DNA of 64,000 bases from Bryobacterales bacterium (GTDB lineage: Bacteria > Acidobacteriota > Terriglobia > Bryobacterales > Bryobacteraceae), in the NCBI GenBank assembly GCA_020847045.1, contig JADLCT010000066.1:32223-96222 (forward strand), read 5' to 3'. Below the pieces are notes generated by a model, which ran no database searches, was not told the origin of the DNA, and was given only the letters and a program-made list of their open reading frames with translations. This document shows, one piece after another, positions 50,101-60,200 of the stretch. The position numbers and the translations under genes were made by a program. Position 1 is the first letter of the stretch; each line of letters begins with the position of its first letter.

Positions 50101-52329
50101 ATGACCACCTCCCATTCTTCACCTGGACGTCATCTTTTCCTGGGCACCATCTCCTTCGCGCTCTGTTTCTGCGCCTGGGGAATGATTGCCGCCTTCGCTC
50201 CCCAGTTCCGGGTAGAGCTTGGGCTGAGCGCAACACAGGCATCGCTGCTGGTTGCCACCCCCGTCCTGCTCGGATCGCTGGCGCGGATTCCAGCCGGCGT
50301 GCTGACCGACCGCTATGGCGGGCGCCTGGTCTTCTCCGTCTTGTGCCTGATCTCCGCACTGGCTGTTCTTCTCGTCCCTTTCGCCAGTAGTTATGGTGAG
50401 TTGATCGGCGCGGCCTTCCTGCTGGGCCTGGCGGGCGCATCGTTCGCCGCCGGAGTGGGGTATGTCTCACGCTGGTTCCCGGCCGGGGCGCAGGGCACGG
50501 CGCTGGGCGTCTATGGCATGGGCAATGCGGGCCAGTCCGTGGCCGTCTTCCTGGGCCCCCTGGTGGCGGCCAGCCTGGGACGGCAGCATGTCTTCTTCGG
50601 CGTGGCTGGATTGCTTCTAATCTGGTCCGTCATTTTTGGCGCCCTCGCGCGAAACGCTCCCACCAGCGGACCGGCGCCATCCGTGGGTGCGATGCTCCAA
50701 GTTCTGTCTCATGAACGGCTGGCCTGGCTGTTGTCCGGCTTCTACTTTTTGACTTTTGGCGGCTTTGTCGCCTTCTCGATCTATCTGCCGACGCTATTGA
50801 AGGACGAGTTCCACCTGACGCCGGGTGACGCCGGGTTCCGCACGGCTGGATTCGTGATTCTCGCCACTCTCATGCGGCCCCTTGGCGGCATTCTGTCTGA
50901 CCGCATTGGCGGCGCTCGCGTTCTGGCCGGAGTCTTCACGAGCATCGTCCCGTTCGCCTGCCTCATGGCCTGGAGTTCCATGCTGCCGTTCACGGTGGGC
51001 GCCCTGGGCTGCGCCGCGCTGTTGGGCCTGGGCAACGGGGCGGTGTTCAAACTGGTGCCCCAGTGCTTCCCCACGCAGACTGGCGCCGTAACCGGACTGG
51101 TGGGCGCGATGGGCGGCCTGGGCGGCTTCTTCCCTCCCCTTCTGCTCGGCATCTTTCGCGACCAGCTCGGTGCGGTCTGGCCTGGCTTCTTCCTGCTGGC
51201 CGCGGCCAGCATCGTGCTGGCGGCGCTGAATCATCGCATCATGCTGCCGCGCGAGCTTCAGCTCGAAGAGCTGATGACGCCCGCTCTGCGCCGCCGCGCG
51301 GACCAGTTGCGCGCCGGCTTGTGGGCCACGCTGATCACGGCGCTGTTGTGCGCGGCCATCGTGGTAGGCTCGCGGAATCTGCAGAACTTCGATGCGGCGC
51401 TGGTGGTGTACACCTTCGCCGTTGTGTTCGCGGCATGGGGCGTCAGCTACCACTACGCCGTGTGGCTGCAAAAACCCCCCACCCGCCGCTATTGGGAGCG
51501 TGGTCTCGAACTGGTGCGGCGCTTCGGCCTGCTTCGCTCGGCGGCGATTGTGGGCGAAACCGCCACCACTCACCTGGTGGCACAAACCTTCATCGCCAAG
51601 CGTTCGAAGCTCAGGTGGTGGATGCACTTTTTTTTATTTTGGGGATGTCTGAGCGCCGTCGCGATCACGTTCCCGCTCGTATTCGGATGGATCCACTTCA
51701 CCTCATCGCCCGATGACCAGCTCACCTACATCACCTGGCTGTTCGGCTTCCCGGTCAGTTCGTTCGAGGTGCGCACCGTGGTTTCGTTCGTACTCTTCCA
51801 CGGCTTGGATTTCTCGGCGGTTTTCGTGCTGGCGGGCATCAGCCTGTCCTTGTGGCGCCGGATGCGCGACGAAGGAGCGCTCTCGCTGGAGTCGCTTTCG
51901 GCCGACTTCATGCCGCTCATCCTGCTGTTCGCCATCTCGGTGACGGGACTGGCCCTGACCGCCTCGGCCATGTGGCTGCGCGGCACGCTCTACGAATTTC
52001 TTGCCGTTCTGCACGCCATCACTGTCATCAGCGCCCTGCTCTATCTGCCCTTCGGAAAGTTCTTTCACATCTTCCAGCGTCCGGCGCAGTTGGGCGTGAA
52101 GTTGTACAAGCTGGCCGGAGACCTCGATGGCGGCGCTCTCTGTCCCCGTTGTGGCGGCCGTTTCGCCACGCAAATGCAGATCGACGACCTGCGCACGGTC
52201 CTCAAGCAGTTGGGATTCGATTTCTCCACGCACGGCGTGGCGGATCACTGGCAGGCCGTGTGCCCGCCCTGCAAGCGCAAGTCGTTCGCACTCTCACAAC
52301 TCAAGTCGAAGGAGCAAGCCCATGGCTAA
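50101..52329 (+). CDS. NarK-type nitrate transporter fused to NarI/DsrM-like cytochrome b
   Basis: A 742-residue fusion. Residues about 1-400 are a complete NarK-type MFS (helix-5 GMGNAGQSVAVFLGPL and helix-11 GAVTGLVGAMGGLGGFFPP). Residues about 410-700 add roughly six helices resembling NarI/HdrE/DsrM quinol-oxidising cytochromes b: candidate heme ligands in RWWMHFFLFWG, FHGLDF, VLHAITVISALLYLPFGKFFHIF. The C-terminus has two CxxC pairs (CPRCGG and CPPCKR) suited to zinc or a cluster. The stop overlaps the molybdoenzyme gene by eight bases, so transporter and electron donor are made together with the reductase. Confidence 0.85.
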   Translation: MTTSHSSPGRHLFLGTISFALCFCAWGMIAAFAPQFRVELGLSATQASLLVATPVLLGSLARIPAGVLTDRYGGRLVFSVLCLISALAVLLVPFASSYGELIGAAFLLGLAGASFAAGVGYVSRWFPAGAQGTALGVYGMGNAGQSVAVFLGPLVAASLGRQHVFFGVAGLLLIWSVIFGALARNAPTSGPAPSVGAMLQVLSHERLAWLLSGFYFLTFGGFVAFSIYLPTLLKDEFHLTPGDAGFRTAGFVILATLMRPLGGILSDRIGGARVLAGVFTSIVPFACLMAWSSMLPFTVGALGCAALLGLGNGAVFKLVPQCFPTQTGAVTGLVGAMGGLGGFFPPLLLGIFRDQLGAVWPGFFLLAAASIVLAALNHRIMLPRELQLEELMTPALRRRADQLRAGLWATLITALLCAAIVVGSRNLQNFDAALVVYTFAVVFAAWGVSYHYAVWLQKPPTRRYWERGLELVRRFGLLRSAAIVGETATTHLVAQTFIAKRSKLRWWMHFFLFWGCLSAVAITFPLVFGWIHFTSSPDDQLTYITWLFGFPVSSFEVRTVVSFVLFHGLDFSAVFVLAGISLSLWRRMRDEGALSLESLSADFMPLILLFAISVTGLALTASAMWLRGTLYEFLAVLHAITVISALLYLPFGKFFHIFQRPAQLGVKLYKLAGDLDGGALCPRCGGRFATQMQIDDLRTVLKQLGFDFSTHGVADHWQAVCPPCKRKSFALSQLKSKEQAHG

Positions 52330-54547
52330 ACCGCCGCTGCCCGTTGAGGACCTCACGCGGCTTTATGGCCCAACCCTGAACTACACGCCTCCGGGCGGAT
52401 GGACGCAGAGCGCCCGTCACGCCGGAGACCGCCTGGTGAAGACACACTGCTGTTTTTGCGGACAGCAATGCGGCATCCAACTTCGTGTCCGGGAGAACGA
52501 GGTCATCGGCTTTGAACCCTGGGACGAGTTCCCCTTCAACCGCGGAATGCTCTGCCCGAAAGGCGTGAAGCGCTATCTGCAGGGCGCGCACCCGGACAGG
52601 CTGTTGGAACCGATGCTCCGGACGGATACGGGATTCCGGAAGGCCTCCTGGGACGAAGCGCTCGACCTGACGGCGCGGCGTCTGAAGCAGCTTCAGGACC
52701 AGTATGGGCGGGACGCCGTGGCGGTTCTCGGCGGCGCTTCCCTCATCAGCGAGAAGTCCTACCTGCTGGGCAAATTCGCGCGCCTGGCGCTCGGCACCCG
52801 GCACATTGATTACAACGGCCGCCTCTGCATGGTTTCAGCCGGCACCGGCTATAAGCTGGCGCTCGGCGTGGACCGCAATCCAAACCCCTGGGCGGACATC
52901 CGTGAGGCGCAGGTGGTGATCGTCGCCGGTTCGAACGTCGCCGAATGCTTTCCCATCACAACAGACTACCTGTGGCGCATGCGGGACAACGGCGGCAAGC
53001 TGATCGTCGTGGATCCGCGCAGAACACCCATCTGCCGGAATGCCGATCTGTACCTGCCCGTCAAGCCGGGAATGGATACGGCGCTGTTTGCCGGCATTCT
53101 TCATGTAGTTCTGAAAGAAGGGCTCGAAGATCGCGCCTTCATTGCAAACCACACCACCGGATTTGAAGCCGTGGAGCAGTATGTGAAGCAGTGGGACCCG
53201 CGCCGCACGGCCGAGGCCACGGGCGTGCCACCCGAGGCGATCGAGAAGGCCGCCCGGTGGTTCGGCACGGCCGAACGCGCCATGGCGCTGCACGCCCGCG
53301 GCGTTGAGCACCATTCACACGGCGTGGAAAACGTGCTGGCGATCATCAACCTCTGCCTGGCCACGGGCAATATCGGACGGCCCGGCGCGGGCCCGAACAT
53401 GATCACCGGCCAGGGCAATGGACAGGGCGGTCGCGAGCACGGGCAGAAGTGCGACCAGTTGCCCGGCCAGCGCCACATTGACGATCCGGCCGCCCGCGCC
53501 TATGTGGCCAGCGTGTGGGGCGTGGAACCCGAATCGCTTCCTACGGCGGGCTACACCGCAATGGAGATCCTGGAGGCGATTCACCGCGGCGAGATCAAGG
53601 GGCTGCTCTCCATCTGCTTCAACCCGCTGGTTTCGCTTCCCGACGCCGGCTACATCCGCGAGGCGCTGAACAAGCTGGAATTCTTCGGCATCATCGACTT
53701 CTTCCTCTCCGAAACCGCTCATCATGCCGACGTGGTCCTGGCCGGCAGCTTGCAGGAGGAAGAAGAAGGCGTGGTCTGCTCGGGCGAGGGGCGCGTCATC
53801 AAAATCAACAAGGCCGTCGATCCTCCAGGCAACGCCTGGGGGGACTCGCGCATCATCGTGGATCTCGCCAGGCGGCTGGGCGCCGGGGACAAGTTCAAGT
53901 TCTCCAGCACGCGCGACATCTTTGAAGAGATGCGCGTGGCTTCCAAAGGCGGCACGGCGGATTATGCCGGCATCACCTGGGAACGGCTCGAAAAGGAGAT
54001 GGGCCTGTACTGGCCCGTGCCTTCGGAGGGCCATCCCGGCACGCCCCGCCTGTTTGAAGGGGGGCATTTCAAGCACCCTGACGGGAAGGCCCATTTCGTC
54101 GTGGCCGAGGTGCGGCCCGGCGGCGACCCGCTGGACGATTCGTTCCCGCTGCACCTGACCACGGGACGCGTCGTCAGCCAGTTCCTGTCCGGAACGCAGA
54201 CGCGCCGGATCGGTCCGCTCGTGGACCAGTATCCCGAGCCACGCGCCGAGATCCATCCGGAACTGGCCGCCCGTCATGGCATCGCCAACGGCGACCTGAT
54301 GACCGTCACCACGCGGCGCGCCTCCATGACACTGCCCGCCTTCGTGGTCCGGACCATCCGCCCCGACACGGTCTTCATCCCCTACCACTGGCCCGGCCGC
54401 AAAAGCGCAAATATGTTGACGCACCGGACGCTGGACCCGAGAAGCAAGATTCCCGAGTTCAAAAGCTCCGCCTGCCGCATTGGGAAGGCGGATGTTCCGG
54501 ACGGAGTGAAGGCCAACGGCCAGCTCAATGTATTGGGGGGAGGCTAG
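52322..54547 (+). CDS. NarB/NasC-type molybdopterin oxidoreductase (putative nitrate reductase)
   Basis: A 741-residue catalytic subunit with an N-terminal 4Fe-4S motif ([12 protein letters not shown]...[10 protein letters not shown]) and the putative Mo-ligand Cys in [10 protein letters not shown], the position used by NarB/Nap/FdhF relatives. [20 protein letters not shown] and the C-terminal MGD-binding domain ([18 protein letters not shown]) are complete. No Tat signal is present, so it is cytoplasmic. Formate dehydrogenase-like activity is not excluded, but linkage to NarK favours nitrate. ATG at 52322 has AAGGAG upstream. Confidence 0.85.
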   Translation: MAKPPLPVEDLTRLYGPTLNYTPPGGWTQSARHAGDRLVKTHCCFCGQQCGIQLRVRENEVIGFEPWDEFPFNRGMLCPKGVKRYLQGAHPDRLLEPMLRTDTGFRKASWDEALDLTARRLKQLQDQYGRDAVAVLGGASLISEKSYLLGKFARLALGTRHIDYNGRLCMVSAGTGYKLALGVDRNPNPWADIREAQVVIVAGSNVAECFPITTDYLWRMRDNGGKLIVVDPRRTPICRNADLYLPVKPGMDTALFAGILHVVLKEGLEDRAFIANHTTGFEAVEQYVKQWDPRRTAEATGVPPEAIEKAARWFGTAERAMALHARGVEHHSHGVENVLAIINLCLATGNIGRPGAGPNMITGQGNGQGGREHGQKCDQLPGQRHIDDPAARAYVASVWGVEPESLPTAGYTAMEILEAIHRGEIKGLLSICFNPLVSLPDAGYIREALNKLEFFGIIDFFLSETAHHADVVLAGSLQEEEEGVVCSGEGRVIKINKAVDPPGNAWGDSRIIVDLARRLGAGDKFKFSSTRDIFEEMRVASKGGTADYAGITWERLEKEMGLYWPVPSEGHPGTPRLFEGGHFKHPDGKAHFVVAEVRPGGDPLDDSFPLHLTTGRVVSQFLSGTQTRRIGPLVDQYPEPRAEIHPELAARHGIANGDLMTVTTRRASMTLPAFVVRTIRPDTVFIPYHWPGRKSANMLTHRTLDPRSKIPEFKSSACRIGKADVPDGVKANGQLNVLGGG

Positions 54548-54548
54548 A

Positions 54549-55133
54549 ATGCTGGGCTATGAATTCTATGTCGACCCATCACGCTGCATCGGATGCCAGA
54601 GCTGCGTGAACGCCTGCGGCGAATGCGGCACGCATCGGGGAGTTTCGCTGATTCACCTGGATTTCTTCGATCGTGAGTGGACCACCGCGTCCACCCCGAT
54701 GGTTTGCATGCACTGCGAAAATCCGGCTTGCGCGCAGGCCTGTCCCGCCGACGCCATCAAGAAGGGGGAGGATGGCGTGGTGCGCAGCGCGTTGAAGCCG
54801 CGCTGTGTCGCCTGCTCGAACTGCGTCCTGGCGTGCCCGTTCGGAGTGCCGAAGGTTCAAATCGAGCTGGAATTGATGATGAAGTGCGACATGTGCTACG
54901 ACCGCACCTCGGTTGGACTCCGGCCCATGTGCGCCACTGTGTGCCCGTCGCAAGCGCTGATGTACGTGACGCCCGCCGAGGCCGCGCGGCTGCGGCGCGA
55001 CACGCCCGTGAACACCTTCCGGTTCGGCAACCAGGAGGTCAAGACGAAGGTGTTCGTCTACCTGCCCAAGGGCGAGGACGCGCTCGACGTGAGAGCGGAT
55101 GTGGTGAATGATTTGTGGAGGCCAACAGAATGA
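54549..55133 (+). CDS. Four-cluster 4Fe-4S electron-transfer subunit (DmsB/HycB-like)
   Basis: A 194-residue ferredoxin-type subunit with four Cys groups: [41 protein letters not shown] and CDMCYDR...CATVCPSQA. Such proteins link a molybdoenzyme to a membrane cytochrome b. There is no signal, so it shares the cytoplasm with the upstream enzyme. ATG at 54549 sits two bases after the upstream stop with GGGGGGAGG before it. Confidence 0.9.
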   Translation: MLGYEFYVDPSRCIGCQSCVNACGECGTHRGVSLIHLDFFDREWTTASTPMVCMHCENPACAQACPADAIKKGEDGVVRSALKPRCVACSNCVLACPFGVPKVQIELELMMKCDMCYDRTSVGLRPMCATVCPSQALMYVTPAEAARLRRDTPVNTFRFGNQEVKTKVFVYLPKGEDALDVRADVVNDLWRPTE

Positions 55134-55666
55134 GCGAACAACCGGTATCCTGCCCGCGCGAGAAGCGTTTGTGGAGCGAGGAGTTTTCCGTCGCGGCCGG
55201 CGAGCAGAGCTTCGTCGAACGCCGCCAACTCGGCAAGTTCCTGCTGCTGACCAGCGCCGCCATGTTCGCCGGCCAGTTGTGGCTGCTGGCCAAGAACGCT
55301 TTCACAGAACGGGTGCACACCATCTGGCCCCGGAAGGCCGTGGCCATGGAAAGCGATCTGGCCGTTGGCGCGGCGAAGGTGTTTTCCTACCCCGGCCCGC
55401 AGGACAACTGCCTGCTCATCCGCCTGGATGAGGAGCGCTTCGTGGCCTACAGCCAGAAGTGTACGCACCTGTCCTGCGCCGTCGTCTATTCGGCCGGAAA
55501 CAGAAGGCTCGAGTGCCCCTGCCACGAAGGCTATTTCTCGGTCGAAGACGGGCATGTGATCCAGGGCCCCCCACCCAGGCCGCTGCCGCGCATCGAACTG
55601 GAACGCAGTCAAGGCCAGCTATTCGCCAAGGGCATCACTGTATTCGGCGAGGAGGAAGCGCGGTGA
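55130..55666 (+). CDS. Rieske 2Fe-2S protein with N-terminal anchor
   Basis: A 178-residue protein. A membrane helix (about 35-55) is preceded by ERRQLGKF, which resembles the twin-arginine signal that exports Rieske proteins. The cluster site is complete: CTHLSC and CPCHEGYF with two Cys and two His ligands. If exported, its 2Fe-2S head faces the periplasm, opposite the molybdoenzyme. It overlaps the preceding stop by four bases (ATGA). Confidence 0.9.
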   Translation: MSEQPVSCPREKRLWSEEFSVAAGEQSFVERRQLGKFLLLTSAAMFAGQLWLLAKNAFTERVHTIWPRKAVAMESDLAVGAAKVFSYPGPQDNCLLIRLDEERFVAYSQKCTHLSCAVVYSAGNRRLECPCHEGYFSVEDGHVIQGPPPRPLPRIELERSQGQLFAKGITVFGEEEAR

Positions 55667-55935
55667 CCCCCGAGGCTGGTTCGGCCGCCCGTAAACGCGC
55701 CACGCGCGCGATGGACGGAGCCATGATTCTGCTCATCCTTCTGCTTGTCGTGCAAATCTGGCTCCTGATGGCTTCGGTGGAGTCCTGGCTGGCCGGACAC
55801 CGGGGCGTGGCCCTTCCGGCGGCCATCATCTCGGGCGTGCTGTTCTGCGGCTGCGTGGGCCTGGTGATGCTCGCCCATCGCGCCGGGCGAACCGCGCGGA
55901 CACCGGGAGCGGGCGGCGTCACACCTCCGCGCTGA
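55663..55935 (+). CDS. Small two-helix membrane protein of the nitrate operon
   Basis: A 90-residue protein read from a GTG overlapping the Rieske stop (GTGA) with GAGGAGG upstream. Two helices (about 20-42 and 50-73) are flanked by basic N- and C-terminal tails. It resembles no family I recognise. The coupling to the Rieske gene suggests a small accessory subunit of the same complex. Confidence 0.7.
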   Translation: MTPEAGSAARKRATRAMDGAMILLILLLVVQIWLLMASVESWLAGHRGVALPAAIISGVLFCGCVGLVMLAHRAGRTARTPGAGGVTPPR

Positions 55936-55994
55936 AGGACGCAACCGCTCCACGGCTGCCGGGCGCGGCGCGAGTGATATCGTCAATGTAGGGC

Positions 55995-56483
55995 ATGTTA
56001 TCGACGACTTCGCAGTACGCGCTTCGCGCACTCACCTTCATCGCGGCCAATGAAGGCGTTGAAGCGGTTCTCGGGCGCAGGATCGCCGAGGAGACCGGCA
56101 TCCCGTCGAACTACCTTTCGAAACTCCTGATCGAACTAAACAACGCCGGCCTCGTGAGCGCCTCGCGCGGCACAGGCGGCGGCTACCGGCTAACCGCGCC
56201 GCCATCGTCGATCACCTTGAACCGTGTTGTGGGCGTCTTTGACCCGGATGTCGTCAATCCCTGCTGCCTGTTGGGCCACAGCCATGTCTGCTCAGACGAA
56301 ACCGCCTGCACGGCGCACGCCCACTGGAAGAAAACACGCGCCGCCTTGACCGCGTTTCTCAACTCCACGACGCTGGCCGACATCTCCGGCCTCAAGAAGC
56401 CCCGCCCTCAACCCAAAACGGCGAAGAAGAAACGCCCTGCCGCCGCGAAGCCACGCAAGACCAGCGGCAGGCGCACCCGGTAG
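55995..56483 (+). CDS. Rrf2-family regulator (third in the region)
   Basis: A 162-residue regulator with IPSNYLSKLLIELNNAGLV and wing TGGGYRL, closely similar to the Rrf2 protein at the head of the nar operon. It has Cys in PCCLLGHSHVCSDETACTAH, again a probable cluster or redox site. The C-terminal 30 residues are very Lys/Arg-rich, an unusual tail for this family. It lies 59 bases after the small membrane protein and is convergent with the methyltransferase. Confidence 0.87.
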   Translation: MLSTTSQYALRALTFIAANEGVEAVLGRRIAEETGIPSNYLSKLLIELNNAGLVSASRGTGGGYRLTAPPSSITLNRVVGVFDPDVVNPCCLLGHSHVCSDETACTAHAHWKKTRAALTAFLNSTTLADISGLKKPRPQPKTAKKKRPAAAKPRKTSGRRTR

Positions 56484-56486
56484 TCC

Positions 56487-56503
56487 GGGTTGCTCATCAA
56501 CCC
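56487..56503. terminator. Convergent hairpin
   Basis: GGGTTG (56487-56492) pairs with CAACCC (56498-56503) around CTCAT. It lies between two convergent genes and overlaps the methyltransferase stop. No T-run, so termination is tentative. Confidence 0.4.
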
Positions 56504-57291
56504 TTCGTGGCGACGAAAGCCACCGCGCTCAGATGGGCGGCGTAGCGCTTGAACATGACACGCATGGCCAAAACCCGCCGCCGGGCATCCGGCTTCCGGA
56601 CCACGTTGGCCAGAATGGTCAACATCCCGCCCAGCCCCTCATCGGCCAGCACGCGGCCGGGCTCCAACAGGTGCATGGGCGACAGTTTCCGCCAGGACAC
56701 GGTGAACCCCAGGTTCTCCAGGAATGTCTTCCACTCACCCGCGGTCAAAGGCCTGACGCCGACATGGATGTTCATCGACATCTCGCGCTCAATCTCGCGC
56801 CGCGTGGCCTCGGCGATGCTGTCCGGCAGCAGCGCCAACTCGTGGATGGCGTAGCGGCCTCCGGGCTTCAGCAAGCGGTGCGCCTCGGCCCCGATCCGTT
56901 CCTTCTGCTCCTTGGTCTGCATGGACAGCATGGCTTCGCCAAACACGATGCTGGCCGAACCGGCGGGCAGCCCGGTCTGCTCCGCGGAGGCGGCGTGAAA
57001 TCGCACGCTGGGGCCCGCCAGCGCCGCGCTCAAACGCTGGACTACCGATTCGTCGCGGTCCACGCCCGTGTAGGACCCCGGCCGCGCCGCCAGCAGCTTC
57101 CGCGCCGTGGCGCCCATGCCCGGAGCGAATTCCACGATGTCATCCTTTGGTCCCGGACGAAGCTGGCTGATCATGTCCGCGGTCAGTTCGATCCCGCCGG
57201 GGCGCAACACTTTCTTGCCCAGGCTGGCCAGCAGCCAGTGCCCCGGCATGCGGGCCGCATCCAGTTCCACCTGTCCTCTGTGCGCGTTCAT
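56497..57291 (-). CDS. SAM-dependent class I methyltransferase
   Basis: A 264-residue methyltransferase. The SAM motif I is EFAPGMGATARKLLA and motif II-like acidic residue lies in YTGVDRDES. Later, FGEAMLSMQTKEQK and LLKPGGRYAIHELAL follow the UbiE/COQ5-like pattern. Substrate unknown. The start at 57291 overlaps the CobN-like stop by four bases, so it is the last gene of the receptor-chelatase operon; it may act on a tetrapyrrole or its degradation product. Confidence 0.85.
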   Translation of the reverse strand: MNAHRGQVELDAARMPGHWLLASLGKKVLRPGGIELTADMISQLRPGPKDDIVEFAPGMGATARKLLAARPGSYTGVDRDESVVQRLSAALAGPSVRFHAASAEQTGLPAGSASIVFGEAMLSMQTKEQKERIGAEAHRLLKPGGRYAIHELALLPDSIAEATRREIEREMSMNIHVGVRPLTAGEWKTFLENLGFTVSWRKLSPMHLLEPGRVLADEGLGGMLTILANVVRKPDARRRVLAMRVMFKRYAAHLSAVAFVATKG

Positions 57292-60200
57292 GTGCCTGCT
57301 TCCTCCTGTCTCCCCTCGCTTGCGTACGCGACGGCGGCAAGCTCCGGGGTCTGGCTGGTTACCCGCATGAGCGGCCAGCCGCCATCCACACCGGATGCGT
57401 GGCCGTTCAAACGCAACAAGGGCGTCACGGGCGCGGTTTGCAACCGCCGCCGCAGGAAGCCCACCACAATTCCAAATGGGATCGGGGAGAGCAGAATCGC
57501 CCAACCCAGCGGCGTCTCCGGTGCGCGCAACCGGATCTGGCTCAAGGGCACCTCGAATACGCGCATGCCGTGGAAGAGATCCACCAGCCGGCTGGGCCGC
57601 GCGGGCGCCTTCTGTCCCGCCGCTGTAACCGGCCGGCCCGGCTCCCGCTTCACAGCCGTTGTCACCTTGCGGAACGCCTCCTCGTAGGCCAGCACGTCAC
57701 TGGCCGGCACCGCTTTCAACTCACGCGCCGTAGCCGCCACATACTGAATCAGCTTCCGGTTGGCGCACGCATTCGCATAGCAACTGACCCCGCTCTCCTT
57801 TACCGATTGCGTGTAGGCGGCCACCAGCGCGCGGCGGTCCTCTTCGCTGAACTGGTACACGCCCTGCCGGTCAATCTCGATCAGGCGTGCGGCCACCATC
57901 TGGCGCGCGTGCGGATTCGACTCGCGGAACCAGCGCTCGAGTCCCAGCTTGCGCTTGTCATGGATGTAGGTTTCCAGCGTCTCCTGCCACACCCTGGCGT
58001 CCACCTGCTCGGGCGACGTGGAGCGGAAACCATACAGGTGCTCGATCTCCTTGGCAATTTCCTGCGCCCCGGCATAACCGGCCGCCTTCATCCCTTCGAT
58101 CCACTTCTCATTCCACAACCGCGTGGTGAGTTCCCGCTTCAGGAAGTGGCCCGCCTCGTCGTAGCGCTCCGCACCCGCCTTGCGCGCATTCGCGATCAGA
58201 AATTCGGGTGCCCGGCCAGAGGCCTCCCTGGTGGCCGCGTTCAGCCCTCCGGCGAACTGGTAGGTCTCGTCGTTATCCACCAGTCCGTACAGGTTCGACG
58301 AGCGGCCATGCACAACCACCTCATTCCGCTTCAACTGCCGCTTCAGGGCGTCCCCCACGGCGACGCCTTCCAGGCCCGCCCCATAGGCGTAGTTCATGTT
58401 CTTCAGGTAGAGGTTCGCCGCCGCCGAGGGGTCTCCGGCGTCACGCGAAAACTCCATCATGCCCGACATGCCCACGCCGAACACGCCCGGCTGCGGACCG
58501 AACACCCTGGCGCGCGCGGCCTTACGCGCCAACTCGGGCGAAGTGCCGCCGGCGATCAGCTCATTCTCCACCTCCAGTGTCTGAGACTGGATGGCGTTGT
58601 CCTCGGGCGCCTCGCGCACCAGACGGACCGCCTGATCCAGCAGAGGCAGCTTCTCGGGCATACCATCCCGGTACAGTCCCGACATCGTCAGGACCACGTC
58701 CACTCGCGGCCTGCCCAGCTCCTTCGCGGGAACCAGTTCGACGCCGGCCACCTGCCCGCGGCCATTCCACACGGGCCGGACCCCCAGCAGCGCCAGCGCC
58801 TGCGCCTCCTGCAGCCCCTGTGTTCTTCCGCTTTCGCCGTACCACAGCACGAAGGACACGCGCTTCGGCGGAGCGCCGTGCTTCTTCTCGTAAGTCTGGA
58901 TCAACCCCTTGGCGAGCCGCTCGCCGGCCGCCCAGGAGGCTTTGGAAGGAAACCCGCGAGGGTCCTGGTCATGCATGTTGCGCCCGGTGGGCACCGAGCC
59001 GCCCACCCGCAGCGGATCCCCCGCGACGCCACTCGGCACAAACCGTCCGTTCAACACGGCCACCATATTGTCCAACTCGGCCGCCGGCGATAGGCGCAGA
59101 TTGCGCAACCACTCCTCGGCCTCCTTCAGCACGCTCCGGCAGGCGTCGCTCGCTGCGATAGCCGAGGCGGGACCATTCCATAAAGCCTCGGCCCAGGCTG
59201 CCGCGTTGGCGCGGATCTCCGCCTGGGTGTGGGGCGTCGCGCTGTTGTTCAGATATGCCGCCACTGCCTCCTTCAGGTCCTTCTCCGCCGGCATCCCGCC
59301 GATCTGGTGCAGCCCGATTGGAATCGCCTGCTCCTCCAACTCGTGCAGATACTCGGCCAGCGCAGCCATGCGTTCGGGCGCGGGCGCGCCATCGGATAGC
59401 TTCAACTGTTCATCCAGCTTCTTCTCCTTGGCCACGGCCCAGGCCGCATGGGCGTGCTCCTCGGCCACGGTGGGCGCGCTTTCCCGCGTGCTTTCGTAGT
59501 TCTGCAGCGAGGACTTCATGCCCGCGAAGTCCGAAGGCAATCCCGCCGCCGCCAGCACCGGCGTCAGGTGGCTGACAATCACGGCGTTGGAGCGCCGCTT
59601 GGCCTGTAGATACTCGCCGCCGCCGTCCACCAGGTAGTAATAAGCGTGCGGCAGGTCGCCCACCAGCGCCGCGCCCGGATCGCTGTCCGGCTGGGCCACA
59701 TCCTTCCCCGAAAGCCACTCCAACGTGCCATGCCGTCCAAAGTGGATCATCGCGTCGGCCTGCACCTGCTTCCGGATCCAAAGGTAGGCGGCAATATAGG
59801 AATGAGGCGGCGGCGTGTTCTTGTCGTGCGACTTGGCATCGGCCTCGGAAAGTTCGGCTCGCAACGGTTGCGGAGCAAGCCATAGGTTGCCCAGCCGCAC
59901 GCCCGCCATCACGAAGTATGACTTGCCCTGCGAATGAACCGTCATCAGCTTCGAGTTCCGCGGCGGCCCCCACGTCCGGTTCACCGACTGTTGAAACTCC
60001 AGCGGCAACTCGGCAAACCACTGTTCGTAGCGGGTAACCGGAAGCAGCGCGGCATGGCCCTCGTTCAGCAGCGCCTCCAACTCGCCCGGCGCGTACTCGC
60101 CCACATTCCTGCCGCTCAACATGAGCAGCTTCTTCAAACGCCCGGCGTCCGGCAGTTGGCCTCCGGTTTGATAGTTCTCCTTGGCCAAGCGCTCCACGAC

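Noticed and set aside
57399..59093. Long plus-strand frame opposite the CobN-like gene
   Set aside because: Shadow frame; composition is Arg/His-rich and the minus strand carries the conserved chelatase.
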